DNA of 36,021 bases from an uncultured Prevotellaceae bacterium (GTDB lineage Bacteria; Bacteroidota; Bacteroidia; Bacteroidales; Muribaculaceae), in assembly GCA_900318065.1 (NCBI GenBank), contig ONIY01000036.1, positions 1 to 36,021 of the forward strand, given 5' to 3'. Numbering within the stretch: position 1 is the first letter of the stretch; every line of letters begins with the position of its first letter. Below are positions 23,939-31,611 of this stretch, one piece after another. The position numbers and the translations under genes were made by a program. The notes under the pieces were generated by a model. It was not told where the DNA came from. It did no database searches and worked only from the letters and a program-made list of their open reading frames with translations.

Positions 23939-25285
23939 CTAATAACGTTTTCGAGAATATTGTACTTTAGCATCGAGGGGGATGAGGAAAGAGTCCATGA
24001 CCTTAACAGCAATGGGATTATAATCATACTCGAGCATTCTGTTTTTATATTTTGTGTTCCAAAGGTAAAAAAACTTGTCGGCCACTTCGCTGAGATATCT
24101 ACTTTTATCGTTGCTATACTCATTGTCGTATCCATCTATTGTTTCCCAAGATTCATATTTCTTGAGATACTTGTTATAGATGGGTCGTGCTATGTCTTCA
24201 AGCTCCTGGCGCAATGCTTTCATGTCAACTGGCTTTTCTTTAGCGGCAGGAGTGGGTGTTGCCACAGGGGTGGTGACTGTGGTGGCTGGAATATCGTTTT
24301 TGGGCTTTTCTTGCTTAGTGCTTAGTGGCTCAGTGGGAATGGATATTAAAGATTTTGTGTTTTTATCTTTATTAATAGGTGCTGGAGCCATAGAGTCAGC
24401 GGGCTGATTGGAGACTGTGGTGACTGCTGTAGTGGTGTCGATTGGCTCTGGTTTCTTGTCGGTCTTATTGCCATTTCCAGTCGCTGGAATCATCCACCAT
24501 GCAGTGAGCCCTATCAGGCATGATATTGCTGTTAAGGCAACGATAATGCCCCACTTGCTACGCCGCTTGTTGATATCTCGCCTTATTTCGGCCACACTCT
24601 GGTAGCGGTCTGCCGGGCTGGACTGGGTGCATCGTGCTATAATCTTGCGATATTGGGATGCGCATGGCAGGCTGTCCATTATGCGTCCCAGGGCATAGAT
24701 ATCGCTGCGGGCATCCACCTCTCCTCGGTCTTCGAGTTGCTCGGGCGAGGCAAAGCTGTCGGTGCGGCCTGTGGTGTCGGTAAAAGCATCGGTATAGCAG
24801 AAGCCAAGGTCGGTAAGTTTCAGTTCGTTGCCCACTCTGGTGATAAGGATGTTCTCGGGCTTGAGGTCGAGATGGACAATCTGGTGGGAGTGCAGGTATT
24901 GGACTACGTCAAGCAGTTCGTCGAGCAAGCGGTTGGTGTTGGCTCTGCTCTTGAAAAACTCAGGATTGACATTGGCAAACTCCTTGAGCGTGATGCCGTC
25001 TACCCATTCGGTGAGCAAATAGTCATCGCCGCAAGCAACGTAGCGCACCAGGTGGGGGTGGTCGAGGTTGTAGCCTGTCTCAAACTCCTTGTGCATTGCC
25101 GCCACATAGCGCGGATTGGTGCGCAGTTCTGCCTTCAGCTGCTTGAGAAAATGCCACTTGCCATAGAGTTTTATCTTGAAACAGTTGCTGGTGGCACCAT
25201 TCACATCGAGAGGCTCGGCATTGCTTATGTTATATTGAGGTTTAGAGAAATGAGATGTGTCCACTTTGTTATAGTTTAAACTCAA
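23939..25285 (-). CDS. Membrane-anchored Hanks-type Ser/Thr protein kinase
   Basis: This 448-residue protein has a kinase domain at about 12-235. It shows a candidate ATP-binding Lys in KWHFLKQL, the catalytic loop HLDLKPENIL (about 140), TDLGF in place of the usual DFG, and FASPEQLEDRGEVDARSDIY, with the APE-like SPE and subdomain IX Asp. A transmembrane helix (WGIIVALTAISCLIGLTAWW, about 245-265) separates it from a Thr/Pro-rich linker and a charged C-terminal domain outside the membrane. The DLG variant keeps the Mg-binding Asp, so activity is plausible. The gene overlaps the upstream 25817-25269 gene by 17 bp, implying coupled translation and a functional pair. Targets are unknown. Confidence 0.9.
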   Translation of the reverse strand: MSLNYNKVDTSHFSKPQYNISNAEPLDVNGATSNCFKIKLYGKWHFLKQLKAELRTNPRYVAAMHKEFETGYNLDHPHLVRYVACGDDYLLTEWVDGITLKEFANVNPEFFKSRANTNRLLDELLDVVQYLHSHQIVHLDLKPENILITRVGNELKLTDLGFCYTDAFTDTTGRTDSFASPEQLEDRGEVDARSDIYALGRIMDSLPCASQYRKIIARCTQSSPADRYQSVAEIRRDINKRRSKWGIIVALTAISCLIGLTAWWMIPATGNGNKTDKKPEPIDTTTAVTTVSNQPADSMAPAPINKDKNTKSLISIPTEPLSTKQEKPKNDIPATTVTTPVATPTPAAKEKPVDMKALRQELEDIARPIYNKYLKKYESWETIDGYDNEYSNDKSRYLSEVADKFFYLWNTKYKNRMLEYDYNPIAVKVMDSFLIPLDAKVQYSRKRY

Positions 25286-25817
25286 TGCCTTGTGCCTTGC
25301 CTGCTGTGAAAGAGCCTAATGATTCACCGTCACGCACAACTTCGCTCACTAGCAGTGGATATTCTCTCACGATATGGTCAACGTCAATAATGTCGCCCAC
25401 GTGCAGCTTGCTGTTCTCGCTCTCGGTAACCAAGAAGGTGTTGTCACCTTGGAATTTGATTACCAGTCGGCGATTAGGCTGGTAAGTTATCTCAATTTCA
25501 GCGTCCGGCTCGAGCTGGGAGATGTTTATTTCATTTTCGGTTTCACCAAAAATGGAGTTTCCCTTCTCATCGTCCACCAGCTTGAGGGTGTCCCAGTCCT
25601 TGTAGCCTAAATATTGGGCAATTATGTTAAGCGTAGTAACGCGTGGTTGTCGCTCGTCGTCGATGAATCCCAGCAGCCGCTTGATGGTGTTGGCACCCAT
25701 GTGCTCTCGTGTGCGAGTCTCAATGTCGAGTGCGAGCACAGTGCAGTCGCTGGATGTGTTAAGGCCACATCCACATTGCTTTGCAAGTAAATCTTTTATA
25801 TAAGGTGACAGTTTCAT
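25269..25817 (-). CDS. Unknown protein coupled to the kinase gene
   Basis: The protein has 182 residues and starts MKLSPYIKDLLAKQCGCGLN. The N-terminal part (about 1-75) is helical, with REHMGANTIKRLLGFIDDER and TLNIIAQYLGYKDWDTL. The latter strongly resembles the short regulator-like head found on many Bacteroidetes proteins (a helix-turn-helix-like arrangement with A-x-Y-L-G-Y). The C-terminal part is beta-rich (EIEITYQPNRRLVIKFQGDN, LHVGDIIDVDHIV). There is no signal peptide. It overlaps the kinase gene by 17 bp, so it may regulate or be phosphorylated by the kinase; that is inference. No named family is recognised. Confidence 0.65.
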   Translation of the reverse strand: MKLSPYIKDLLAKQCGCGLNTSSDCTVLALDIETRTREHMGANTIKRLLGFIDDERQPRVTTLNIIAQYLGYKDWDTLKLVDDEKGNSIFGETENEINISQLEPDAEIEITYQPNRRLVIKFQGDNTFLVTESENSKLHVGDIIDVDHIVREYPLLVSEVVRDGESLGSFTAGKAQGIEFKL

Positions 25818-25874
25818 TGCTGGAGAATTGGGAAATTATGTTTGGTTCTTTAGTCGTAGCCGTTTGAAATATAG

Positions 25875-26237
25875 TCACATCTCCCTTCCCTCGAAGGTGG
25901 CGAAGCAGTCGCGCCAGTGCTGGGGGAGGGGGGCTGGGGTGCGGGTCTCGACCACGGTGAAGCTCTTGTTGCCCACGTGGTCCACCTGGGTCTTCACCAC
26001 CAGCGGCTCGTCGAAATGTGTCTCATGCAGGAAGTTTATGTTGATGTTGGCAATCACCACGTTCACGTTGTTCCAGTCCTGCCGCTCGGCAGCCGCCCGC
26101 TGGAAATAGTCGCTCTTGCCCAGGTCGAAGAGGCTCAGGTACACCGAGTTGTTGACATGTCCCAGGGTGTCGATATCGCTGAAGCGCAGCTGCACGGGCA
26201 GCGAGCAGTGGAAGGGGTGTGAGATGTTGAAGTCCAT
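25875..26237 (-). CDS. Hotdog-fold acyl-CoA thioesterase (4HBT/FcbC-like), shortened
   Basis: From the ATG at 26237 the protein has 120 residues. The 4HBT signature is clear: LRFSDIDTLGHVNNSVYLSL with the catalytic Asp, followed by the long hotdog helix (LFDLGKSDYFQRAA) and VIANININFLHETHFDEPL. After KSFTVVETR the chain jumps to TPAPLPQHWRDCFATFEGRE. Relatives normally have one or two more strands (about 20-25 residues) between these points. The deletion is in frame, so a protein is made, but the central sheet is incomplete. It probably hydrolyses acyl-CoA or acyl-ACP if functional. It lies downstream of recF-DUF721, with short TTAAGTGTTAAG repeats in the gap. Confidence 0.82.
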   Translation of the reverse strand: MDFNISHPFHCSLPVQLRFSDIDTLGHVNNSVYLSLFDLGKSDYFQRAAAERQDWNNVNVVIANININFLHETHFDEPLVVKTQVDHVGNKSFTVVETRTPAPLPQHWRDCFATFEGREM

Positions 26238-26328
26238 TTCTCTAAGTGTTAAGTGTAAAATGTTAAGTGTTAAGGTTTCATCAATCGTGCTTGGCATTTT
26301 TTGCCGTTCTGTTTAGCGTTCTGAACAG

Positions 26329-26619
26329 TTACCTGAAGATGATTTCTCTTATCACCGGCTTGCCCACGAGCTGGTTGAGCTGGTTGATGATAGCGGTGCG
26401 TGAGAGCATGAGGTCGTTGCGCAGGGCTGCCGAGGAGATTTTGACGGTGATGACTCCCTCGTCGACATATCGCTCGGTGGTGAGACGGTTCACTCCAGGC
26501 CCCACCACTTGCGCCCACATTGAGAGCGCCTTGTGCTCGAGCATGGTGGCCTCAATGTCTTCTTGCTGCATGAAGTCGCCTATTATCTCGGCTATCGACT
26601 TGGCATCGCTGCGTTTCAT
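26329..26619 (-). CDS. DUF721 (DciA-like) domain protein
   Basis: This 96-residue protein starts MKRSDAKSIAEIIGDFMQQE and has the DUF721 pattern: a helical start, W-A-Q-V-V-G (about 34), and TVKISSAALRNDLMLSRTAI with the conserved L-x-x-x-R. It closes with GKPVIREIIFR. DUF721 proteins are small KH-like domains, often next to recF. In other bacteria the related DciA loads the replicative helicase DnaB. Whether this short Bacteroidales form does so is inference. Its ATG overlaps the recF stop by 4 bp (ATGA), so the two are translationally coupled. Confidence 0.85.
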   Translation of the reverse strand: MKRSDAKSIAEIIGDFMQQEDIEATMLEHKALSMWAQVVGPGVNRLTTERYVDEGVITVKISSAALRNDLMLSRTAIINQLNQLVGKPVIREIIFR

Positions 26620-27740
26620 GGGTGTGCCTCCTCCTGGCGGCTTGCGATGGGCGTGATGGTGCCGTTGTCTACTGTCATCATGGCGTAGTCGCCACTCATG
26701 AGGGCGATGATCTCGTCGAGGTGGGTGCGATTAGTGTCGGTAATGAAGATTTGCCCAAAGTTCTGGGTGTTGCTCACCACGTTGATGATGCTCACCACGC
26801 GCGACTCGTCGAGCTTGTCGAAGATGTCGTCGAGCAGCAGGATGGGGGTGGTGCGGGTGTACTTCTTTAGGAACTCAAACTGAGCCATCCTCAGGGCGAT
26901 AGTATAGGTCTTGCACTGGCCTTGCGAACCGGTTTTACGCATCGAGTGGTCGCCAAGCCACAGGTCGATGTCGTCGCGGTGCACGCCACGCGTGGTGTAG
27001 CCCATTATCATGTCGCGGTCGCGGTTGGCGTTGAGCACTTGCTGCATCGACAGTTCGCCCACGTTGCTCTTGTAGCTCAGCCGCACCTGCTCGTTGTCGC
27101 CAGCAATGGCGTGGTAGTAGCGCATGAAGATGGGGGTGAACTCGTCGAGCCACTGCTGGCGCGCCCTGTGCAGCACGGTGGCTGTGGTCGAGAGCACTTG
27201 CTCCACGGTCTCATAGAGCAAGGGGTCGCGGTAGTCGTTTCTTATCATGGAATTGCGCTGTTCCAGGGCTTTGTTGTAGCGGATGAGCGCGTCGAGATAT
27301 TGCTTGTCGCTTTGCGATATAATCTGGTCCATGAGGCGGCGGCGCTCCTCGCTGCCGCCACGAATCAGGTCCCAGTCGAGGGGCGAGATCATTACCAGTG
27401 GCAGCAGGCCCACATGTTCGCTCAAGCGCTTGTAGTCCTTGCCGTTGCGCTTCACCGTCTTGCGCTTGCCTCGCTGGACGCTGAGCGAGATTTCCTCGCC
27501 CGAGCCACGGCGGTTGTAACGGCCCTGCAGCATCATGAACGGCGCGTCGTGCTTGATTGCCGCGCTGTGGTCGTTGCCGCTGGTGAAACTCTTGCAGTAG
27601 CTTAGGTAGAAGATGGCATCGAGCACATTAGTCTTGCCCATGCCATTGTTCCCTATCAGGCAGTTCACCTTGGGCGAGAACTCCAGCTGGGCCTCGGCAA
27701 TGTTCTTATAGTTCAATATTGATAGTTGTTCAAGAATCAT
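26616..27740 (-). CDS. recF: DNA replication/repair protein RecF
   Basis: RecF is an SMC-like ATPase that helps load RecA at gaps through RecO/RecR. From MILEQLSILNYKNI it has 374 residues, the normal length. Walker A is GNNGMGKTNVLDAI (about residue 30), the signature region is GSQGQCKTYTIALRMAQFEF, and Walker B is PILLLDDIFDKLDESR. The ATG at 27740 is chosen over a TTG five codons earlier because homologues begin M-x-L-x-x-L. A TACCTTTG -7 box lies 32 bp upstream. It leads the recF-DUF721 pair and appears intact. Confidence 0.95.
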   Translation of the reverse strand: MILEQLSILNYKNIAEAQLEFSPKVNCLIGNNGMGKTNVLDAIFYLSYCKSFTSGNDHSAAIKHDAPFMMLQGRYNRRGSGEEISLSVQRGKRKTVKRNGKDYKRLSEHVGLLPLVMISPLDWDLIRGGSEERRRLMDQIISQSDKQYLDALIRYNKALEQRNSMIRNDYRDPLLYETVEQVLSTTATVLHRARQQWLDEFTPIFMRYYHAIAGDNEQVRLSYKSNVGELSMQQVLNANRDRDMIMGYTTRGVHRDDIDLWLGDHSMRKTGSQGQCKTYTIALRMAQFEFLKKYTRTTPILLLDDIFDKLDESRVVSIINVVSNTQNFGQIFITDTNRTHLDEIIALMSGDYAMMTVDNGTITPIASRQEEAHP

Positions 27741-27771
27741 AGCATGTGGTGGCAAAAAATGAACACCTTTG

Positions 27772-27779
27772 CAAAGGTA
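27772..27779 (-). promoter_or_regulatory. -7 box for recF
   Basis: The reverse strand reads TACCTTTG 32 bp before the recF ATG. The -33 position falls in TTTCAG repeats (27784-27822) and has no good match. Confidence 0.5.
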
Positions 27780-27858
27780 GTGAAAAGTTTTCAGTTTTCA
27801 GTTATCAGTTTTCAGTTATTTTAGTGAAGAGTACACGCCAAGATAATGAACAAAACCA

Positions 27859-27997
27859 AGATTTGGTTAAATTTGAAAGAAAATCTAACCAAATGTGCCT
27901 CAAAAATCAAGATTTGGTTAAAATCGCGCGCAAATCTAACCAAATGTGCCTCAAAAAATGAGATTTGGTTAAATTTTCTTGTTTTTTTAACCAAAAG
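27859..27997. repeat. Left array of 51-bp palindromic repeats before the DUF234 ATPase gene
   Basis: AGATTTGGTTAAA starts at 27859, 27910 and 27961, exactly 51 bp apart. Each unit holds ATTTGGTTA facing TAACCAAAT, a 9-bp inverted repeat. The third unit keeps the inverted repeat but diverges between the arms, where it supplies the -33 region of the ATPase promoter. Units 1-2 (27859-27949) recur after the gene at 29472-29562 with two mismatches in 91 bp. Confidence 0.9.
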
Positions 27998-28009
27998 TAC
28001 TTATTTTTG
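27978..28009 (+). promoter_or_regulatory. Promoter of the DUF234 ATPase gene
   Basis: CTTG (27978-27981), 20 bp, TATTTTTG (28002-28009) fits the consensus. The -33 box lies in the loop of the third palindromic repeat, so binding to the repeat would block or recruit polymerase. Confidence 0.65.
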
Positions 28010-28035
28010 CGCTCAGTAATAAAAACCATACCATT

Positions 28036-29472
28036 ATGATTAATGAACCAATAATAGGCAGGAAAAGCGAGCAGGCAGAGTTGATGCGTTGCTACAATAG
28101 CACGCGTGCCGAGTTTGTAATCATTTATGGCCGTCGCCGTGTGGGTAAAACATTCTTGGTGAATCACACTCTAGGCCAACACTTATCTTTTTATTACACA
28201 GGCAGTCACAGTGCGCCCAAGCATCGCCAGCTGCTTCGCTTTGCCGAGGCATTACACAATTATGGCTTGTCACAGAAACCAGTGCTCAAGGACTGGTATG
28301 ATGCCATGGATGCATTACAACTATTGATTTCTCAGTTGCCATCCAGCTCTCGCAAGGTGATTTTTCTTGATGAGATGCCATGGATGGGAGGAAGCAATAG
28401 TGAATTTGTCTCGGCATTAGAAGACTTTTGGAACACATGGGCAATGTTGCGCAGTGACATTTGTTTTGTGGGGTGTGGGTCTTCAACATCTTGGATGGTA
28501 GATCACCTTATTGAAAATCAAGGTGGATTGCATGGGCGCATCACTTCGCGAGTGTATCTAAAACCTTTCACTCTGGGCGAGACCGAGCAGTTCCTCAGGA
28601 GCAAGAACTGTGAGTGGGATAGATATCAAGTGGCTCAATGCTACATGTGCTTTGGGGGAGTGCCTTTTTACTTGAATCTATTAGATACAAGGCTTAGCTT
28701 GGCGCAAAACATCGACATGCTTTATCTCAACCCTGGTGCAGTGTTGCATAATGAGTTCTCCGAGTTGTATGGAGCCCTTTTTGGCGGTAATGAGACTTAT
28801 AGAGAAGTTGTCAAGCTATTATCTCAGCATCACATGGGCTGTACTCGACAGGAAATATCTAGAAGCGTGAAGTGTCAAGGCGGAACTCTCACTAAAGTGC
28901 TTTCCAACCTGATAAACAGTGATTTCATTGTTGCCTATAATCAGTATGGAAATAAGAAGAAAGGAATGATATATCGCCTCACCGATATGTTCACGTTGTT
29001 TTATTTTCGGTTTGTTGAGAATCGCTCGGTGCTGGATTCCAATGTGTGGCAGCGCATGGTCAACTCTCCTAAAGTCAATGCTTGGCAAGGATTGTGCTTT
29101 GAGATAGTGGCATTAAGGCATGTCGAAAATATTAAGAGGGCATTAGGATTAAGTGCAATTGAAACTAAGTCAAGCACTTGGCGAAGTTCGGGCAAGGAAG
29201 GCTTGCAGGGGACACAAATAGATTTGATTATTGAGAGGGCCGACAGAATCATTCATCTGTGTGAGTTGAAATTCTCACTCGAACCATTATCTATTACTGC
29301 CGAATATGAAAAAAAACTTCGAAATCGCATGGCCCTGTTTCGTGCCGAGACACATACCCGAAAGTCTCTGGTTACAACGTTTGTTACAACCTATGGGGTT
29401 ATGCAAGGGAAACATTCGGGTATTGTGAACAGTCAAGTGACGTTAGACGATTTGTTTTACATTGAAAACTGA
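28036..29472 (+). CDS. ATPase with DUF234 nuclease-like C-terminus
   Basis: The protein has 478 residues and starts MINEPIIGRKSEQAELMRCY, the usual N-terminus of archaeal-type ATPases (I-G-R-x-x-E). Walker A is GRRRVGKT (residues 32-39), Walker B is KVIFLDEMPWM (about 113-121), and a sensor-like CFVGCGSSTSW follows. The middle has a winged-helix region (MGCTRQEISRSVKCQGGTLT). The C-terminal DUF234 domain has TDMFTLFYFRFVE, then QIDLIIERAD and HLCELKFS, a D...ExK pair as in PD-(D/E)XK folds. The gene is intact, rightward in a leftward block, and bracketed by 91-bp repeats; its TGA overlaps the right copy by one base. Such genes are common and their role is unknown to me. Confidence 0.88.
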   Translation: MINEPIIGRKSEQAELMRCYNSTRAEFVIIYGRRRVGKTFLVNHTLGQHLSFYYTGSHSAPKHRQLLRFAEALHNYGLSQKPVLKDWYDAMDALQLLISQLPSSSRKVIFLDEMPWMGGSNSEFVSALEDFWNTWAMLRSDICFVGCGSSTSWMVDHLIENQGGLHGRITSRVYLKPFTLGETEQFLRSKNCEWDRYQVAQCYMCFGGVPFYLNLLDTRLSLAQNIDMLYLNPGAVLHNEFSELYGALFGGNETYREVVKLLSQHHMGCTRQEISRSVKCQGGTLTKVLSNLINSDFIVAYNQYGNKKKGMIYRLTDMFTLFYFRFVENRSVLDSNVWQRMVNSPKVNAWQGLCFEIVALRHVENIKRALGLSAIETKSSTWRSSGKEGLQGTQIDLIIERADRIIHLCELKFSLEPLSITAEYEKKLRNRMALFRAETHTRKSLVTTFVTTYGVMQGKHSGIVNSQVTLDDLFYIEN

Positions 29473-29562
29473 GATTTGGTTAAATTTGAAAGCAAATCTA
29501 ACCAAATGTGCCTCAAAAATCGAGATTTGGTTAAAATCGCGCGCAAATCTAACCAAATGTGC
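29472..29562. repeat. Right copy of the 91-bp (two-unit) repeat
   Basis: Two 51-bp-spaced units (29472 and 29523) match 27859-27949 with only two mismatches and no gaps. The repeat begins at the last base of the ATPase stop codon and runs in the same orientation as the left copy. Confidence 0.9.
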
Positions 29563-29568
29563 GATTTC

Positions 29569-29650
29569 TCGACCGCTCGACTGCTCAACTATTCAACTGC
29601 TCAACTATTCAACTATTCAACTACTCAACTACTCAACTATTCAACTGCTC
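29569..29650. repeat. CTCAACTATT-type short tandem repeat
   Basis: About eight degenerate 8-10-bp units of CTCAACTATTCAACTGCT type fill the gap between the 91-bp repeat and the 3' end of the DMT transporter gene. Non-coding. Confidence 0.75.
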
Positions 29651-29658
29651 AGCTGCTT

Positions 29659-30588
29659 TTAAAACAGAAAGAACAGCGACACTCCTGTTACCGAGATGAT
29701 GGCGCCTAGCACGCTGCGGGGGGTAATAGGTTGCTTGAAGATCCACCATGCCGGCAGGATGATGATAATGGGTGTGAGCGCCATGAGGGTGCTGGCGATG
29801 CCTGCGCTGGTGTATTGCACTGCAAGCAGCGAGCATCCCACTCCCACAAAGGGCCCGAAGATGGTTGTGAGCGTTGCCACGGTCATGCTGGTGCGGTCGG
29901 TAATGTTCTTGCGCAGCGATTGAAACCCTTCCTTGAACATGAGCAGCAAGAAGAATCCCGTTATGCCAGCAAGGCAGCGGAACACGTTGGCATAGAAAGG
30001 CAATATCCATGGTTCGCAGGGAGTTGTCATCGATGCCTCATAGTGGTTCATGCCTATCTTGCTGAGCACCAGTCCCACTCCCTGGCACACTGCGGCGCCA
30101 ATGGCAAACAGCACGCCATTGAGTGGCAGCTTGAGTGAGAGACGATGCGAGTTGTCGCCGCGTCCCAGCACAGTGATGGCGATGCCAGTGAGGGTGACGA
30201 GCATGGCTATGATGCCCATGGGCTTGATCGACTGTCCCAGCGTGACCCACGCCATGATGGCGGCGGTGATGGGTGCCAGAGTCATGAACAGCTGCCCAAA
30301 CTTCGACCCAATGATGATGTAGCACTGAAAGAGGCAGAAGTCGCCTATCACATATCCCACTAGTCCCGAGAGCATCATCCACAGATAGGCTTCGCTGCTT
30401 GCGTGTGCTGGCAGCGGACTGCCTGTGACAATCCAGAACAGGATTGCCGAGAAGATGAGCGTGATGGCCATGCGAGTGAAGTTTAGCGTCACGTTGCCCA
30501 TGCGCTTGCTGCCCATCTCGCTTAGCAATGCAGTCGCAGTCCACGAGAACGCTACGCCTATCGATATGAGTTCGCCTAAGTATTGCAT
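29659..30588 (-). CDS. DMT-superfamily (EamA) transporter
   Basis: The protein has 309 residues from MQYLGELISIGVAFSWTATA; a TTG two codons earlier is less likely. About ten transmembrane helices are visible in two EamA halves (for example VTLNFTRMAITLIFSAILFW and SMTVATLTTIFGPFVGVGCS). The second half ends with TPIIIILPAWWIFKQ and a final helix SVLGAIISVTGVSLFFLF. These proteins export or import small metabolites such as amino acids or nucleosides by antiport. The substrate cannot be told. The gene is leftward, flanked at both ends by degenerate tandem repeats, and seems complete. Confidence 0.88.
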   Translation of the reverse strand: MQYLGELISIGVAFSWTATALLSEMGSKRMGNVTLNFTRMAITLIFSAILFWIVTGSPLPAHASSEAYLWMMLSGLVGYVIGDFCLFQCYIIIGSKFGQLFMTLAPITAAIMAWVTLGQSIKPMGIIAMLVTLTGIAITVLGRGDNSHRLSLKLPLNGVLFAIGAAVCQGVGLVLSKIGMNHYEASMTTPCEPWILPFYANVFRCLAGITGFFLLLMFKEGFQSLRKNITDRTSMTVATLTTIFGPFVGVGCSLLAVQYTSAGIASTLMALTPIIIILPAWWIFKQPITPRSVLGAIISVTGVSLFFLF

Positions 30589-30607
30589 ATTCAAGTCTTT
30601 AATTTAG

Positions 30608-30760
30608 GGGAGAGGGAAGAGGGAAGAGGGAAGAGGGGAGAGGGGAGAGGGCGCTCGAATGCTCGACCGCTCGAAACCCCGATTCTCTATCCTCAATCTT
30701 CGATCCTCAATCTTCAATCTCCACGCCGCAGGCGCAACTTAACACTTAACACTTAACACT
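30608..30760. repeat. Composite of degenerate short tandem repeats
   Basis: In order: GGGAAGAGGGAAGAG repeats (30608-30650), CTCGAATGCTCGACCGCTCG, CCTCAATCTTCGATC repeats (30685-30720), the palindrome CGCCGCAGGCG, then ACTTAACACTTAACACTTAA to the PPTase gene end. The last three parts recur in the same order at 8580-8635. Confidence 0.7.
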
Positions 30761-31425
30761 TAATATTTCATTGCTACTGCTGCCACGGCATCTTGCAGGT
30801 TGATGAGCCTGAAAGTGGCTGGCGGAGTGAGTCGCGACAGCGCTTTGACCTTGTTGTCACTGCCTATGGCAAAGGCGGGGAACTCATGGGTCAGTCCACG
30901 CCCAGTGGCCTTGGCATAACTCTCCTTGAGGGTCCACAACTGGGTGAAAAACAATGCCTTGTCCTCGTCGCTCTCCATTGCGTTGAGCGCGTCAATCTCC
31001 TCGCGGCTCATGGTGTACTGCACCAGGCTGTCGCGCAGCGTTACAATGTGCTGAACATCGACCCCCACAGGGCACTGCCCCAGGGCGCACGCCACAAGCG
31101 TGTCGCTGTGCGAGAGGTTGAAGTGCAGCTCGGGGTGCTCTTTGAGCGACGGTTTCCCATGCTCACCCACTTCATAACGCATGTCGCGCTCGCGCAGGCC
31201 ATAGTCATGCAGCATGTAGTCGAGCAGCAGTCCCGCGCCAGCGCTCAGCGCCTTGCCCTTGAGGTGGCGGTAACGCATCGTCTTGTCGCGCCTGGAGGGC
31301 GACAATCGTGCAAGCACAGCCTCTATCATCTCGCTGGTGTTTAGAGGTTTAACGCTGGCTACCATCACCTTGCAGCAGTCCAGTGTGAGCTGCTCAATAA
31401 TTTCTATGCCACAGTAATATTCCAT
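30760..31425 (-). CDS. 4'-phosphopantetheinyl transferase, Sfp type
   Basis: The enzyme moves phosphopantetheine from CoA onto a serine of acyl or peptidyl carrier proteins. The 221-residue protein has the Sfp-type signatures: SPSRRDKTMRYRHLKGKALS at the start, GKPSLKEHPELHFNLSHSD in the middle, GVDVQHI (the Mg-binding G-V/I-D), and LWTLKESYAKATGRGL (W-x-x-K-E-x-x-x-K). Fatty-acid synthesis needs such an enzyme; no carrier protein or synthase gene lies nearby, so this may be the general or an auxiliary copy. It is divergent from the DUF2723 gene with 186 bp between. It appears complete. Confidence 0.92.
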   Translation of the reverse strand: MEYYCGIEIIEQLTLDCCKVMVASVKPLNTSEMIEAVLARLSPSRRDKTMRYRHLKGKALSAGAGLLLDYMLHDYGLRERDMRYEVGEHGKPSLKEHPELHFNLSHSDTLVACALGQCPVGVDVQHIVTLRDSLVQYTMSREEIDALNAMESDEDKALFFTQLWTLKESYAKATGRGLTHEFPAFAIGSDNKVKALSRLTPPATFRLINLQDAVAAVAMKY

Positions 31426-31558
31426 AGAGTGCGCAAAATTACAAAAAAAACTTCATCGCCACCCCAAAAACGGTGTGCTTGAGCGATTTTATTCGTTAAT
31501 TTTAATTAAGTAGTTGCCTAAATGGTGCCCGAGTGGCGTGTTTTTAGATTTTTATACT

Positions 31559-31566
31559 TACCTTTG
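31559..31566 (+). promoter_or_regulatory. -7 box for the DUF2723 gene
   Basis: TACCTTTG matches TAnnTTTG, 45 bp before the ATG at 31612. The -33 position has GTG only. Confidence 0.5.
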
Positions 31567-31611
31567 TAGGTTTTTTAGACGCGAAATCATTAATACATCT
31601 AATTTGACAGG

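Noticed and set aside
27859-27997. Possible CRISPR array (three regularly spaced palindromic repeats)
   Set aside because: The whole 51-bp unit repeats, including what would be spacer, the copy after the gene is nearly identical, and there are no cas genes.
31426-31611. Promoter for the PPTase gene (reverse TAATTTTG at 31434-31441)
   Set aside because: The -7 match is only 9 bp from the ATG and lacks a -33 box at the right distance, so it was not annotated.
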